The position numbers were made by a program, and so were the translations under genes. From Candidatus Symbiobacter mobilis CR (lineage in GTDB: Bacteria > Pseudomonadota > Gammaproteobacteria > Burkholderiales > Burkholderiaceae_C), in assembly GCF_000477435.1 (NCBI RefSeq), contig NC_022576.1, forward strand, positions 1,860,001-1,924,000: a stretch of DNA of 64,000 nucleotides, given 5' to 3'. How positions within the stretch are numbered: position 1 is the stretch's first letter; each line of letters opens with the position of its first letter. Positions 10,856-20,518 of the stretch are shown piece after piece. Under the pieces are notes generated by a model. That model searched no databases, was not told where the DNA came from, and saw only the letters and a list, made by a program, of their open reading frames with translations.

Positions 10856-12982
10856 TCAGGGCCGGGGTTCCGTATTGGTAGCAGCTACCGGACGGTCTAG
10901 CAAGACTTTCATCGACAGCTTGACCCGCCCTTTTTCATCGACTTCGAGCACCTTGACCCGCACAGTCTGCCCTTCACTCAGGTAGTCAGACACCTTTTCG
11001 ACGCGCTCGTGCGCGATCTGGCTGATGTGCAGCAACCCATCCTTACCGGGGAGCAGGTTGACCAGCGCACCAAAATCGAGGAGCTTGGTCACATTGCCTT
11101 CGTACACCTTGCCGATTTCGACATCTGCGGTGATTTGCTCAATGCGCTTCCTGGCTTCTTCGGCTTTGGCAGGATCGGCAGAAGCAATGGTGATCGTTCC
11201 GTCGTCGTCGATATTGATCTGCGTGCCAGTCTCTTCGGTCAGTGCGCGGATCACAGCGCCGCCCTTGCCGATGACATCGCGAATCTTTTCCGGGTTGATC
11301 TTCATCGTGAAGAGCCGGGGAGCGAAGTTGGACACATCCGGCCGAGACTGCGCCATAGCCTGCTGCATAAGCCCGAGAATGTGCAGGCGTCCTTCCTTGG
11401 CCTGCGCCAGTGCCACCTGCATGATTTCGCGGGTGATGCCACGAATCTTGATGTCCATCTGCAAGGCAGTGACACCCGTCGTCGACCCGGCTACTTTGAA
11501 GTCCATGTCGCCAAGGTGATCTTCGTCACCAAGGATGTCCGTCAGCACGGCAAAGCGGTTGCCTTCCTTGATCAGCCCCATGGCCACGCCAGCCACGTGG
11601 GTCTTGAGCGGAACCCCGGCATCCATCAGGCTTAGGCAAGCCCCGCACACGGAAGCCATGCTCGAAGAACCGTTGGATTCGGTGATTTCCGATACCACGC
11701 GCATGATGTAGGGGAACACATCTTTGTCTGGTAGCACCGCAACCAGGGCACGCTTGGCCAACCGGCCATGGCCGATCTCGCGGCGCTTGGGCGTTCCGAC
11801 ACGCCCCGTTTCCCCGGTGGCGAATGGCGGCATGTTGTAGTGCAGCATGAAACGGTCTTCGTAGTCGCCGGAGAGCGCGTCGATGCGTTGGGCGTCACGG
11901 TCGGTACCCAGTGTGGCGATGGCCAAAGCCTGGGTTTCCCCCCGGGTAAACAGCGCCGATCCATGGGTACGAGGCAACACGCCGGTACGAATTTCGATGG
12001 GACGAACGGTGCGGGTGTCGCGCCCGTCGATGCGCGGTTCGCCGGACAAGATTTGTCCACGGACGAGGGAGGCCTCGATGTCGAACAACATCCCCTGCAC
12101 CTTGACCTCGTCGAACTCGACACCATCGGCGCGCAGCCCGTCGAGCACTTGGGTATATGCAGCACGGCAGGAGCGGGTGCGTTCCTGCTTGTTGCGGATC
12201 TGGTAGGCCGCAGTGAGCGGGCCTTCAGCCAGCGCACGGACTTTGGCGATCAACGCTTCATCCTTGGGATGGGGCTGCCAGTCCCACGGCGCAAACCCTG
12301 CTTGTTGCACCAGAGCGTGGATGGCCTCAATGGCCACGGCAAACTGCTCTTGGCCAAACACTACAGCCCCGAGCATGATTTCCTCGGGGAGCTGGTCTGC
12401 CTCGGATTCGACCATCAGCAGGGCATTGTCTGTGCCGGCAACGACCATGTCGAGGCGACTGTTCTTGCGTGCGGTCTGCCCCGGATTGAGCACGTACTGG
12501 CCATCGACGTACCCGATCCGGGCTGCACCGACAGGACCGTGGAAAGGCAATCCGCTCAAACTCAGGGCAGCACTGGTCGCCACCATCGCGGCGATGTCGG
12601 CATCGACCTCGGGGTTCAGGGACAGCGTATGCACGACGACATGCACCTCATTGAAGAAGCCATCCGGGAACAGCGGACGGATCGGACGATCAATCAGGCG
12701 GCTCGTGAGCGTTTCGTACTCGCTGGGACGCCCTTCACGCTTGAAAAAGCTGCCCGGAATCTTGCCTGCGGCGTAGGACTTTTCGAGGTAGTCCACCGTC
12801 AAGGGGAAAAAATCTTGGCCAGCCTTGCTCTCGGTCTTGGCAACGACCGTGGCCAGCACCACGGTGCCTTCCATGTCGAGCAGTACCGCAGCGGTGGCTT
12901 GCCGGGCGATTTCGCCGGTTTCCATGGTGACGCGGTGCGCGCCCCATTGGAACGTTTGGGTAGATTTGCGGAACATCGTCAT
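10856..12982 (-). CDS. pnp: Polyribonucleotide nucleotidyltransferase (PNPase)
   Basis: 3'-5' phosphorolytic exoribonuclease of the RNA degradosome. From [14 protein letters not shown] at 12982 the product has 708 residues. Two RNase PH-like domains are separated by a helical domain (first half [27 protein letters not shown]; second half [17 protein letters not shown] and GRREIGHG-like [14 protein letters not shown]). A KH domain ([20 protein letters not shown]) and an S1 domain ([20 protein letters not shown]) form the C-terminus. A longer frame to 13033 is unlikely. It follows rpsO, the standard arrangement. Confidence 0.97.
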   Translation of the reverse strand: MTMFRKSTQTFQWGAHRVTMETGEIARQATAAVLLDMEGTVVLATVVAKTESKAGQDFFPLTVDYLEKSYAAGKIPGSFFKREGRPSEYETLTSRLIDRPIRPLFPDGFFNEVHVVVHTLSLNPEVDADIAAMVATSAALSLSGLPFHGPVGAARIGYVDGQYVLNPGQTARKNSRLDMVVAGTDNALLMVESEADQLPEEIMLGAVVFGQEQFAVAIEAIHALVQQAGFAPWDWQPHPKDEALIAKVRALAEGPLTAAYQIRNKQERTRSCRAAYTQVLDGLRADGVEFDEVKVQGMLFDIEASLVRGQILSGEPRIDGRDTRTVRPIEIRTGVLPRTHGSALFTRGETQALAIATLGTDRDAQRIDALSGDYEDRFMLHYNMPPFATGETGRVGTPKRREIGHGRLAKRALVAVLPDKDVFPYIMRVVSEITESNGSSSMASVCGACLSLMDAGVPLKTHVAGVAMGLIKEGNRFAVLTDILGDEDHLGDMDFKVAGSTTGVTALQMDIKIRGITREIMQVALAQAKEGRLHILGLMQQAMAQSRPDVSNFAPRLFTMKINPEKIRDVIGKGGAVIRALTEETGTQINIDDDGTITIASADPAKAEEARKRIEQITADVEIGKVYEGNVTKLLDFGALVNLLPGKDGLLHISQIAHERVEKVSDYLSEGQTVRVKVLEVDEKGRVKLSMKVLLDRPVAATNTEPRP

Positions 12983-13031
12983 GATGGTGAATCCTGTGTG
13001 CTCCCAATAGCCCAAGAGCTTGGGAGAGGGC

Positions 13032-13067
13032 AAAAAACAACCGGTTCGCTACGAAGGCAGGAACCGG
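13032..13067 (-). terminator. Hairpin with T-tract between rpsO and pnp
   Basis: On the minus strand CCGGTTC (13067-13061) pairs with GAACCGG (13047-13041) across a 13-nt loop and is followed by TTGTTTTTTG (13040-13031). This has the form of an intrinsic terminator or attenuator in the 217-bp rpsO-pnp spacer. A second short hairpin, CCCAAG/CTTGGG (13011-13024), lies just before the pnp start. In enterobacteria this leader hosts an RNase III-cleaved hairpin through which PNPase represses itself; a similar role here is inference. Confidence 0.6.
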
Positions 13068-13251
13068 CGACATAGACAACGACAACCCGTGCAGAGCCAT
13101 CGTAAAAAGGAAGAAGACGAACTACGTCGGAGCGAACCGAATGCCGACCCCAGATAGACCGACGGGGGTATGACGGGGATATCTATCGGCCAACTCAGCC
13201 ATCGTCCATACCCATCGCCACCGGTACACGGCCTGTGGCGTGGGAGCGGCA

Positions 13252-13518
13252 TTATTTGCGCAAGCCCAGCTTGGCGATCAGCGCGGAATAGCGCTCGGGG
13301 CTGCGACCCTTGAGGTAGTCCAGCAGCTTGCGCCGACGGCTGACCATCTGCAGCAGCCCGCGACGGCCATGGTGATCTTTGGTGTGGGTTTTGAAGTGGG
13401 GGGTAAGCTCGTTGATGCGGGCGGTCAGCAATGCGACCTGCACTTCGGGGCTGCCCGTATCACGCTCGTGGCGTGCGTTGTCCTGAACGACGGCGGCTTT
13501 GACGTTGGATGCAATCAT
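13252..13518 (-). CDS. rpsO: 30S ribosomal protein S15
   Basis: Small-subunit protein that binds 16S rRNA early in assembly. The 88-residue product from [11 protein letters not shown] contains the S15 core [19 protein letters not shown] and [21 protein letters not shown], ending [12 protein letters not shown]. The frame is open to 13557 but family members begin at the MIA start. The 108-bp leader up to gspF contains a GCAGGG/CCCTGC hairpin (13545-13570) that could serve as the gspF terminator or as an S15 autoregulatory structure. Confidence 0.96.
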   Translation of the reverse strand: MIASNVKAAVVQDNARHERDTGSPEVQVALLTARINELTPHFKTHTKDHHGRRGLLQMVSRRRKLLDYLKGRSPERYSALIAKLGLRK

Positions 13519-13626
13519 GGTGTATTTCTTGGTAATGGACATGCGCAGGGCGCCCAAAAATGCACCCTGCGTGAACCCCGTACCTGCCTAGCGCATGCAC
13601 GGAACCGACGAGTGTACCTAGCAGCA

Positions 13627-14829
13627 TCAACCCACGCTGTCGGCCAATTCGAAGATTGGCAGATACATCAGGGCGACGATGCCGCCGATGAGCACGCCGA
13701 TCCCGACCATCAACAGGGGTTCGAGCAAGCGCACGGCGCGGTCGAGCGTGCGTTCGAGGTCGGTATCCAGAAAATCTGCGGAACGTTCGAGCATCTCCCC
13801 CATCTGCCCCGAGCGTTCTCCCACCGCAAGCAGCCGTTCGCTGACGACGGTCGTGAACCCTCCCTGTTGCAGGGCGACCGAGATCGGCAGCCCCTCGCGC
13901 ACGCTCTCCGTGGCATGAAGGATACGTGCGCGATCACGCATCGGCACCATTCCTGTCACCATGTCCAACGCAGACACTGCGGGAATGCCCGCACGCAAAA
14001 GCATCCCCAGCGAACGGTACAAGCGGATCAGAGCAAAGTGGCGCAGTGCCTCCCCTAGCCAGGGGATATGCCGGGCCAGGCTCCCGACTTGGCTGCGCAA
14101 TGCAGGGTGCAAGGCCAACGCGGCAACCACGCCAGCCAATGTTCCCAGCATCGCCAACGCACCGCCGGGGTGCGCGTCGATCCACAGCCCCATCCGGATG
14201 ACAAATGCCGACATGGCAGGCATGTCGGCGATACGGTCTTCAAAAACGACGCTGAACCGGGGAACGACGTAGCCCAGGAGAAAGGCGACGACGAGCAAAC
14301 CCAGCGTCAGCAACAGAGTGGGATAGATCAGCGCGCCGCCCAGTCTGCTACGCAAGGCTTGCAAACGGGTTTCGTGCGCCACGAAACGCTGCAAGGCGAG
14401 CAAAACATCCCCCGTTTGCTCGCTGGCCTCGATGGCCGTGTGCAACAAAGGGGGGAAGATGTCCGGCATCGACGCCAGCGCCTGCGAGAAAGGCAGCCCC
14501 GCTCGCAGTTGCTGCTGGAGCCGAACCAGGGCATCCCGGTGCCCGGGGTGATTTTCCTTGTGGGCCAACGTATCGACGGCCTCGATGAGCTGCAACCCCG
14601 CTCCAAGCAGGGAGACGAGTTGCTGGCAGAACACCAGCAAAGGGAACCGCTGCGAACGCGAGGAAGGACGCCGATCTTGCTGGCAGGACAACAACGTCTG
14701 CCCGCGCTGGCGCAGTTCCGCGCGCAACGCTTCCACACCGATGCCGCAGCGCTCGATCGTCAGTACCCCTTGCTCGGGGCAGTACACCTTCGCCCGCAGC
14801 ACCCCGTCAGGCCCCGGGGCCTGGCTCAT
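13627..14829 (-). CDS. gspF: Type II secretion system inner-membrane protein F
   Basis: Polytopic platform protein of the type II secretion system (or a close type IV pilus-type assembly). The 400-residue product has two repeated GspF domains: LLVFCQQLVSLLGAGLQLIEAVDTLA and LIRLYRSLGMLLRAGIPAVSALDMV. Three membrane segments are visible, including GALIYPTLLLTLGLLVVAFLLGYVVP and the C-terminal LLMVGIGVLIGGIVALMYLPIF. It overlaps gspG in an ATGA (14826-14829). No gspE, gspD or other secretion genes lie next to it here, so this may be one part of a split locus. Confidence 0.9.
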   Translation of the reverse strand: MSQAPGPDGVLRAKVYCPEQGVLTIERCGIGVEALRAELRQRGQTLLSCQQDRRPSSRSQRFPLLVFCQQLVSLLGAGLQLIEAVDTLAHKENHPGHRDALVRLQQQLRAGLPFSQALASMPDIFPPLLHTAIEASEQTGDVLLALQRFVAHETRLQALRSRLGGALIYPTLLLTLGLLVVAFLLGYVVPRFSVVFEDRIADMPAMSAFVIRMGLWIDAHPGGALAMLGTLAGVVAALALHPALRSQVGSLARHIPWLGEALRHFALIRLYRSLGMLLRAGIPAVSALDMVTGMVPMRDRARILHATESVREGLPISVALQQGGFTTVVSERLLAVGERSGQMGEMLERSADFLDTDLERTLDRAVRLLEPLLMVGIGVLIGGIVALMYLPIFELADSVG

Positions 14830-15242
14830 GGCACGATGTCGGCAGCTTCCCCTTCCCCACCCGGGGCGCCATCCTTGCCGAGGGAAAACACGTCGAAGTC
14901 TCCGTTCTGCCCAGGCGTGCGATACAGATAAGGATGGCCCCAGGGATCAGGCGGCGGGGCTTTTTTGAGGTACGGCCCCTGCCAGCGCGGTTCCGCTGCT
15001 GGGCGCACGAACAGGGCATCTAACCCCTGTTCATTGGTGGGGAAACGGCCTACGTCCAGACGGTACTGCTCGATCGCTTTGGTAAAGGCATCGATTTGGG
15101 CACGTGCCGCTTGCACCTCCGATTTGCCAATCTGACCAAAGTACCTCGGCCCCACATAGCCGACCAGCAGACCGATGATGACCATCACCACAAGCAATTC
15201 GAGCAAGGTGAAACCGGGGGTGGGACGGCGTGCAGAGAGCAT
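14826..15242 (-). CDS. gspG: Type II secretion system major pseudopilin G
   Basis: Major pseudopilin subunit, processed by prepilin peptidase and assembled into the type II pseudopilus. From MLSARRPTPGFTLLELLVV at 15242 the product has 138 residues. The prepilin peptidase site lies between Gly and Phe in TPGFTLLELLVVMVIIGLL, with the conserved Glu at +5. The C-terminal part (GRFPTNEQGLDALFVRP, DPWGHPYLY, FDVFSLGKDG) is typical of GspG including the calcium-binding loop. The frame extends upstream to 15341 but the added residues are not family-like. Confidence 0.94.
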   Translation of the reverse strand: MLSARRPTPGFTLLELLVVMVIIGLLVGYVGPRYFGQIGKSEVQAARAQIDAFTKAIEQYRLDVGRFPTNEQGLDALFVRPAAEPRWQGPYLKKAPPPDPWGHPYLYRTPGQNGDFDVFSLGKDGAPGGEGEAADIVP

Positions 15243-15429
15243 AGAGGAAGCATCTGGGGGGAAGAAGAACCAGGAGACAGGGGCTGTACGCCGAGGGCCG
15301 ACCGCGCAACCCATGCCGCAAAACCGTTGCGCTATAGTCATGTTGCTTCATATTGTTATAAGCACTGTACTTGTGCGCCATGGCAGCGCAGGCAGCGAGG
15401 CATCCTACCAAATCGATCAGGGGGGCATC

Positions 15430-17031
15430 TTGAAAAGCAATGACTTTCTCCATTCGCAGTCGGCACGCCGTAGCGCGCTGGCCTTGGCCTGTGCGGCCGT
15501 CGTGGCGGGGTTTTCGGGGTGTGGCGGCGGGGACGAACCACTCGGGCCCGTCACATTGGATATCGTCAATGCTGGCAATAGCCCCTTTGTGGGCGTGACG
15601 GTCACGGCCACCTGCGCCAACGGCGCGGCGGCGTCCGCGACGGTCGGGACTGTGTATGCGCCCGGCAGCGGAAGGCTATTCCTGCCCGAGTCATGCCAGC
15701 TCCCCGTCGTCGTCCGTGCGACCAGCGACGGAAAAATGCGCCCCATTGGCGCCAATACCGATGGCAGTGGCGACGTACCGTATCGTGTGGGCGTACATCT
15801 GCCCATTTCCGCCATGTTCGATACCGTGCATGGCCCAAGCATGACCATCACGCTGAACCCGGTGTCCACCCTGGTGCAGGCTATATCAACCCGTACCGGG
15901 CGCACCGTAGCGGAATCGCAGCGCTTTGTCGAAACAGCGCTAGGGCTGCCTGCGGGCGATGCGGGGCACGACTTGTCCGACCCCGATGTGGCCGAAGCCA
16001 GCGCACGCCTGGCGTGGGTGTCTGCGCTGGCTGCGCAGCAACTCGTCACGAACGCCACCAATTTGCAGGGGAAGACGATAGGGCAATTCCTCGTCGATGC
16101 CCTTACCAATTCCATGACAACCCCGCAAGGTACCCCTGCACTCCGCACTGCGGAGCAGGTTGCCCAGGCATTGCAGTCCCCGGTTACGGGTCTCCAAAAT
16201 CTGGCCCTCCATGCCGATGTCCCAGTAATCCAGAACGCATCCGTGCGGCTGTACAACTTGCTTGTCCAAACCTTCAATCTGGATGGACACACCACGGATG
16301 CGGACGTGCCAGCCTCGCTGAACGAGGCCAGCAACGAGCTATTCATGCAGTGGGATACGAATGCGCTGGCGCAGCAGTACACGTATCTGGTGAGCAAGAT
16401 GCAAGCCAAGACGGCTTTTGTCGCGGCAGTGCTGAGCAACCCCTCTTCCATGGCGACGGCGGACGCCCAGCGCATCGATACCGAAACCGCGATGAGTAAT
16501 CTGCTCCCCAGTGGCACTGCGGTGCGCGTGACAACGACGGTACCCACTTCGACAACCACTACCACTGGCGCAGCGACAACTACCACCGGAGCCACCACCA
16601 CTACCACTGGCGCAACGACAACCACCACCGGGGCAGCTACCACTACCACTGCCGCAACGACAACTACCACCGGAGCTACCACCACTACTACTGGCGCAGC
16701 GACAACCACCACCGGAGCCACTACCACTACCACTGGCGCAACGACCACCACTACCGGGTCGACTACTACGACAACGCAACTCCCCGCATCCGTGGTGTGC
16801 AAGGTGAGCTATTCGAGCATGGTGGGTTATATGACTGGTGTGCCCAACGCAGCAACCTGCAGTCCCACCAAGGTGAACATCGACGGAAAGCCTTCGGAAG
16901 CGGTTGTTACTGTCGAGACTGCCGTTCCTGCTGGTGCAATGCAGGTAAATTTTGCGACGGCGGCCCTTTGTGGTCCCTTTACTGGCCCGCCCGATCTGTC
17001 CGGCAAATTGGTCGTTTGCCGGGTAGAGTAG
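15430..17031 (+). CDS. Putative lipoprotein with a long Thr-rich repeat stalk
   Basis: Unknown secreted protein, 533 residues if translation starts at the TTG at 15430, preceded by an AGGGGG-like site. The first 30 residues look like a lipoprotein signal (LALACAAVVAGFSGC), with Cys31 as the likely lipidated residue, followed by GGGDEP. A globular region of about 340 residues shows no recognised fold. Residues ~372-449 are an almost pure Thr/Gly/Ala repeat, followed by a short C-terminal domain with three Cys residues. The start is uncertain because no ATG sits near the signal peptide. It may be an O-glycosylated surface protein, given the GtrA-like and membrane glycosylation-type genes downstream. 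Confidence 0.65.
   Translation: MKSNDFLHSQSARRSALALACAAVVAGFSGCGGGDEPLGPVTLDIVNAGNSPFVGVTVTATCANGAAASATVGTVYAPGSGRLFLPESCQLPVVVRATSDGKMRPIGANTDGSGDVPYRVGVHLPISAMFDTVHGPSMTITLNPVSTLVQAISTRTGRTVAESQRFVETALGLPAGDAGHDLSDPDVAEASARLAWVSALAAQQLVTNATNLQGKTIGQFLVDALTNSMTTPQGTPALRTAEQVAQALQSPVTGLQNLALHADVPVIQNASVRLYNLLVQTFNLDGHTTDADVPASLNEASNELFMQWDTNALAQQYTYLVSKMQAKTAFVAAVLSNPSSMATADAQRIDTETAMSNLLPSGTAVRVTTTVPTSTTTTTGAATTTTGATTTTTGATTTTTGAATTTTAATTTTTGATTTTTGAATTTTGATTTTTGATTTTTGSTTTTTQLPASVVCKVSYSSMVGYMTGVPNAATCSPTKVNIDGKPSEAVVTVETAVPAGAMQVNFATAALCGPFTGPPDLSGKLVVCRVE
16543..16776 (+). repeat. 21-bp tandem repeat encoding (A/T)TTTTGA units
   Basis: About eleven imperfect 21-base units made of ACN codons with GGN-GCN encode seven-residue repeats such as ATTTTGA and TTTTTGA. 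Third positions vary between units while the protein repeat is kept, which suggests selection on the protein rather than recent slippage alone. Thr-rich stalks of this type often span the cell envelope or carry O-glycans. Confidence 0.9.
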
Positions 17032-17092
17032 TCCACGCATTGCGAGATACCTACAGGGGGCGGTCTGTGCCCCCTGTTCGGTGCATGCAATC

Positions 17093-17116
17093 AGGCCGGG
17101 GTTCCGGCCTTTTTTG
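17093..17116 (+). terminator. Intrinsic terminator after the Thr-rich lipoprotein gene
   Basis: AGGCCGG-GGTT-CCGGCCT forms a perfect 7-bp stem with a tetraloop, followed directly by TTTTTTG. An additional stem, CAGGGGGC/GCCCCCTG (17054-17076), lies just upstream. Together they give a strong stop signal for the lipoprotein transcript. Confidence 0.85.
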
Positions 17117-17125
17117 TTCCCTATC

Positions 17126-17917
17126 GTGCGCTACCTGCTGCTGATTTGGTGCTCTGTCTGGGCGTTGGCTGTCCACGCCGGCACCATCTCCTATGCCGTC
17201 GACTTTCTCCCTACCGGTTTCTCCGTCCGCAATACTGGCTCCCAACCCGCCTACGCTCTCACGGCGTGGACCTTGGACGCAACAGGTTGGTGGAAGCAGG
17301 GGCGCGTTGTCGAAGGGGACCCAGCAACGTTGTCGCCTGGCGCAGAAGTACGGTGGTCGCGGCCCCCCCTCCCACCCGGCATCGCCACGGCCATCCACCA
17401 AGCCGATCCCCTGTTGCTGGTGTTTTTCGACGCAGCGGGCAGCCGTTTTGCGCAAGTGGCGTGGCGTGTTCCGCCAGGCGCGATGGCATCGCCCTTGCCC
17501 CCCTTGCCCGTAAAGCGCGAGGGTTCCGCGCTGGTAATCGACGTGCCAGCACAGGCTGCCGGTGTGGTCGCGACGTCGGCGATACGCCTCGCAGACCCTG
17601 GGGTCGTGCGACTGACTCGCCCTTTTGCGGGACACACTCCGCCCCCCTACCCCGCACGCCACGTCTGGAAAACCGGTGCTGCGATGCGTTTCGATACGGG
17701 GCAAGGGCTGCGCGGCGCATGGCTGGTGCATGAGCTGGCTTCCGGGGAACTGCGCGTGCAGATCGTCCCCGATGCACGAACCACAGGCTCGGAGCAACGT
17801 ACCCGATGGCTGGAGTGGGCGCGTTCGGCGTTCGGATGGATCGCTGCGGCTTGTGCTGTGGTGGGTGCGCTGGGGATGGTTTGGGGCACCGTGACCTTGC
17901 GGCGCAACCCGGTCTGA
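17126..17917 (+). CDS. Exported, membrane-anchored protein of unknown function
   Basis: I do not recognise this family. The frame is open from a GTG at 17081, but an intrinsic terminator sits at 17093-17116, so the GTG at 17126 is preferred; it gives 263 residues starting directly with a signal-like segment VRYLLLIWCSVWALAVHA. The middle is Pro-rich and beta-like, and a C-terminal hydrophobic helix (FGWIAAACAVVGALGMVWGTV) followed by RRNP would anchor it in the inner membrane with a periplasmic body. It ends 3 bp before the next gene, so both probably function together. There is no clear ribosome site at 17126, so the start remains open. Confidence 0.6.
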   Translation: MRYLLLIWCSVWALAVHAGTISYAVDFLPTGFSVRNTGSQPAYALTAWTLDATGWWKQGRVVEGDPATLSPGAEVRWSRPPLPPGIATAIHQADPLLLVFFDAAGSRFAQVAWRVPPGAMASPLPPLPVKREGSALVIDVPAQAAGVVATSAIRLADPGVVRLTRPFAGHTPPPYPARHVWKTGAAMRFDTGQGLRGAWLVHELASGELRVQIVPDARTTGSEQRTRWLEWARSAFGWIAAACAVVGALGMVWGTVTLRRNPV

Positions 17918-17920
17918 CCC

Positions 17921-20518
17921 ATGGCTTGGGGAACATGGAACCCACGCCAGGCGCTGGCCATCGACTGCGCCGTCGCAGTCCTAGGCGCCCTGGCAGTGGC
18001 GTCGGTGCTGGGCATCGAATTTCTGCTTTGCGGCAATCTCCCCACTGGGGGGGACACCGCTTCGCATCTGTTGTACGTCTGGACGTTCGTCCACGAACTG
18101 CTCCCCCGTGGGTACCTCACGGCGTGGATGCCGGAGGTGTTCGGAGGCTTTCCCTTCCTCTCCTACTACTTTCCCTTGCCGTTCGTGGCCATAGCCGGGC
18201 TGGCTGCGGTGCTGCCGTTCGCGCAAGCCATGAAACTGGGAATGTTCGCTGCGGCGATGGCCTTGCCCGCCGCAGCATGGTGGGGCAGCGTGCGGTTGCT
18301 GGGAATGCCCCGGCGCGTTGCAATCTGGGGGGTGTTGGGCATCCTGCCTTTTCTGTGGCAGGAGCAGCATTCGATTTGGGGCGGCAATCTGCTGTCCACC
18401 CTCGCTGGCGAATTTGCCTACGGTTACGGTGCCTTGTTTGCGGTGCTCACACTATGCGCATGGCAGCGCGCCATAGCGACAGAACGGCACTGGTGGCTGG
18501 TGGCTGCGGTGCTCGAAGTCGCCACAGGCGCCTCGCACGGCTTTGCGCTGCTGGTGACGGGGTTTGCGACGACGGCATACCTGTTCGATGCCCCCCGGTT
18601 CCTGCGCAATTTGCGCCTGCTCGTGCTGGGGCATGGGCTTGCATTCCTGCTGCTTGGCGGGTGGTTGTGGCCGATGATGGAAATGCACGCCCTGACAGTA
18701 CCCAACGATGCGTTTTTCGAGGTGCGCCAGTGGCGGGAATTGTTGCCAGCAGGCATGGAGCCTGTCGTCGGAGGAGGGCTGTTTGCCGCAATGGTGCTGC
18801 TGGCCTCGGCGCTATTGCCCGGCGCAGGGCACAGGTTTGCGCAGTCGGGAACGGATGCGCTCCGGCACGTGGCCTTTTTTGCTGTATCAACCATGCTCGC
18901 TGCGGTGGGCTTTCTGGCAGCAGGATTGGTGGGGCTGGCCAACATCCGTTTTTTTCCTTTCGTATGGTTGCTGGGTGGCTTGGCTTGCGGGTGGCTATGG
19001 GGGTATGCCTGTATGCACGTGGCGCAAGCGCTGCCCGCTGCAATACGGTGGGGATGGCATGTGCTGGGCCTTGCCGCAGCAGTGGCGTTCATCGGGCACG
19101 TGGCTGTCGGCATCGCCGTCGCCCCGGACTGGGGGTTGTGGAACCACAGCGGGCTGGAAGCCAAGCCGCAGTGGAACCGCTTGTCAACCCTGTTCCCGGC
19201 GATGTCCGGCCCCCCAGATGGCCCCCGGCTGCTGTTCGAGCACGACCCCGCCAACCACGATCTAGGCTCGACCCGCGTGCTCGAAGCGCTGCCGATGTTC
19301 TTGGGCGGGCGCCCGGTGCTCGAAGGGCTGTACATGGAATCTGCCCTGCTAGGCCCGGCGATCTACCAGCTCCAGAGCGAGGTATCCCGGCATCCTTCGT
19401 CCCCGTTGGCACGCTTTCCCAGCGCAAGCATGGATCTGGAATTGGCAGCCGAACACATGCGGTTCCTGTACGCCAACGATGTGCTCGTCCGGCATCCCGA
19501 GACTGTCTCTGCCTTTGCGGCCAGCCCCCTGTTCACTCCGGTGACCAGCGCTGCCCCTTTCCATGTCTTTCGGGTGCGTGACTTCCATACCCATCTCGTC
19601 GATCTGGTCGATCATGGTGACCAGGTATTGCGTTGGGAAAGCCGACGCCGATGGATGGAAAACGCCTTCGCGTGGTTCCGTTCACGCAGCCGGTTTGCGC
19701 GGGAATTGCCGGTGTTCCACGACGGTGTTCCCCCCACTCTTGCCACCGCTGCACCCGATGCACGGATACACGATATCCGGCTCGACAGGCACCGCATCGC
19801 GTGGAAGACCCATGCCGTCGGCAGTGCGCACCTGCTGCGGGTGGCGTGGCATCCGCGTTGGCAACTGGCTACCCGGGGGGAACTGTTCCTCGCCGGGCCG
19901 GGCCTGATGCTCGTCGTCCCACAGGAAGCGAGCGTAGTCCTCGAATACGGACACACCCCCATCGGCATCGCGGGCATGGTAGGCACCGCGCTAGGGCTGG
20001 CGGGGTTGGCATGGGCAATCTTCGCGCAGCGGCGCCAGCGTGTGCAGCACGCACCCCAGCCCTGCCTAGCGCCCAGTGGCTACTGGCCGCGTGGGTGGGT
20101 GGCAATGTTGTGGCCCTTGCTCCTCGTCGTACTGGGGGTGACGCTGCACGTCCACAACCCCGAGCGCCTCTACGCCAAGGCATGGGTCGCGATGCGCGCC
20201 CAACAGTTTCAGCAGGCAGCCGATGTGTTTGACAAAGCCTTTGCCCTGCGCCGAGGGGATGCCAAGCAGGAGGAAGCGCTGTTCTGGGCAGCCAAGGCTG
20301 CCGAACAGGCTGGGCTGCCTGCGCGTGCGATCAAGCGGTACCGCCTGCTGGTGCGGGACTTCCACGGATATTGGCTTCCGGAATCGCTCTACACCCTGTC
20401 CACCCTCGAAGCCCAGGCAGGGCGCACAGAGCAGGCTATCCCCTTGCGCCATCGGCTGCGGCAGGAATATCCGCACAACCGCTGGACACAGCGGATGGAG
20501 CAGGAGCTAGGACAGTGA
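17921..20518 (+). CDS. Large polytopic membrane protein of the PTPS_related type with a TPR-like C-terminus
   Basis: 865-residue inner-membrane protein. The N-terminal half has roughly ten hydrophobic helices; the first periplasmic loop contains GGDTASHLLYVWTF and FPFLSYYFPLPF, matching what I recall of the '6-pyruvoyl-tetrahydropterin synthase related; membrane protein' family, which is GT-C-glycosyltransferase-like and not a true synthase. A soluble central region follows, then another helix pair (near residues 685-705 and 725-745), and a C-terminal ~100 residues of TPR-like helices (FQQAADVFDKAFALRRGD...). It overlaps the GtrA-like gene by four bases. A role in transfer of lipid-linked sugar is inferred from family and neighbour only. 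Confidence 0.7.
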   Translation: MAWGTWNPRQALAIDCAVAVLGALAVASVLGIEFLLCGNLPTGGDTASHLLYVWTFVHELLPRGYLTAWMPEVFGGFPFLSYYFPLPFVAIAGLAAVLPFAQAMKLGMFAAAMALPAAAWWGSVRLLGMPRRVAIWGVLGILPFLWQEQHSIWGGNLLSTLAGEFAYGYGALFAVLTLCAWQRAIATERHWWLVAAVLEVATGASHGFALLVTGFATTAYLFDAPRFLRNLRLLVLGHGLAFLLLGGWLWPMMEMHALTVPNDAFFEVRQWRELLPAGMEPVVGGGLFAAMVLLASALLPGAGHRFAQSGTDALRHVAFFAVSTMLAAVGFLAAGLVGLANIRFFPFVWLLGGLACGWLWGYACMHVAQALPAAIRWGWHVLGLAAAVAFIGHVAVGIAVAPDWGLWNHSGLEAKPQWNRLSTLFPAMSGPPDGPRLLFEHDPANHDLGSTRVLEALPMFLGGRPVLEGLYMESALLGPAIYQLQSEVSRHPSSPLARFPSASMDLELAAEHMRFLYANDVLVRHPETVSAFAASPLFTPVTSAAPFHVFRVRDFHTHLVDLVDHGDQVLRWESRRRWMENAFAWFRSRSRFARELPVFHDGVPPTLATAAPDARIHDIRLDRHRIAWKTHAVGSAHLLRVAWHPRWQLATRGELFLAGPGLMLVVPQEASVVLEYGHTPIGIAGMVGTALGLAGLAWAIFAQRRQRVQHAPQPCLAPSGYWPRGWVAMLWPLLLVVLGVTLHVHNPERLYAKAWVAMRAQQFQQAADVFDKAFALRRGDAKQEEALFWAAKAAEQAGLPARAIKRYRLLVRDFHGYWLPESLYTLSTLEAQAGRTEQAIPLRHRLRQEYPHNRWTQRMEQELGQ

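Noticed and set aside
11768..13075. 435-codon plus-strand frame antisense to pnp
   Set aside because: Same reasoning: a mirror frame of a conserved gene in GC-rich DNA.
16543..16776. Tandem repeats considered as a CRISPR array
   Set aside because: Units are 21 bp, contiguous, without unique spacers, and encode a regular peptide repeat.
15417..16802. 461-codon minus-strand frame with Val-rich repeats
   Set aside because: It is the antisense reading of the Thr-rich repeat gene; VVVVAPVVV arises from complementing ACN codons. The plus strand has the signal peptide and a terminator.
17806..19581. 591-codon plus frame overlapping the large membrane protein
   Set aside because: Arg/Cys/Gly-rich shadow frame; the 17921-20518 frame has membrane helices and family motifs.
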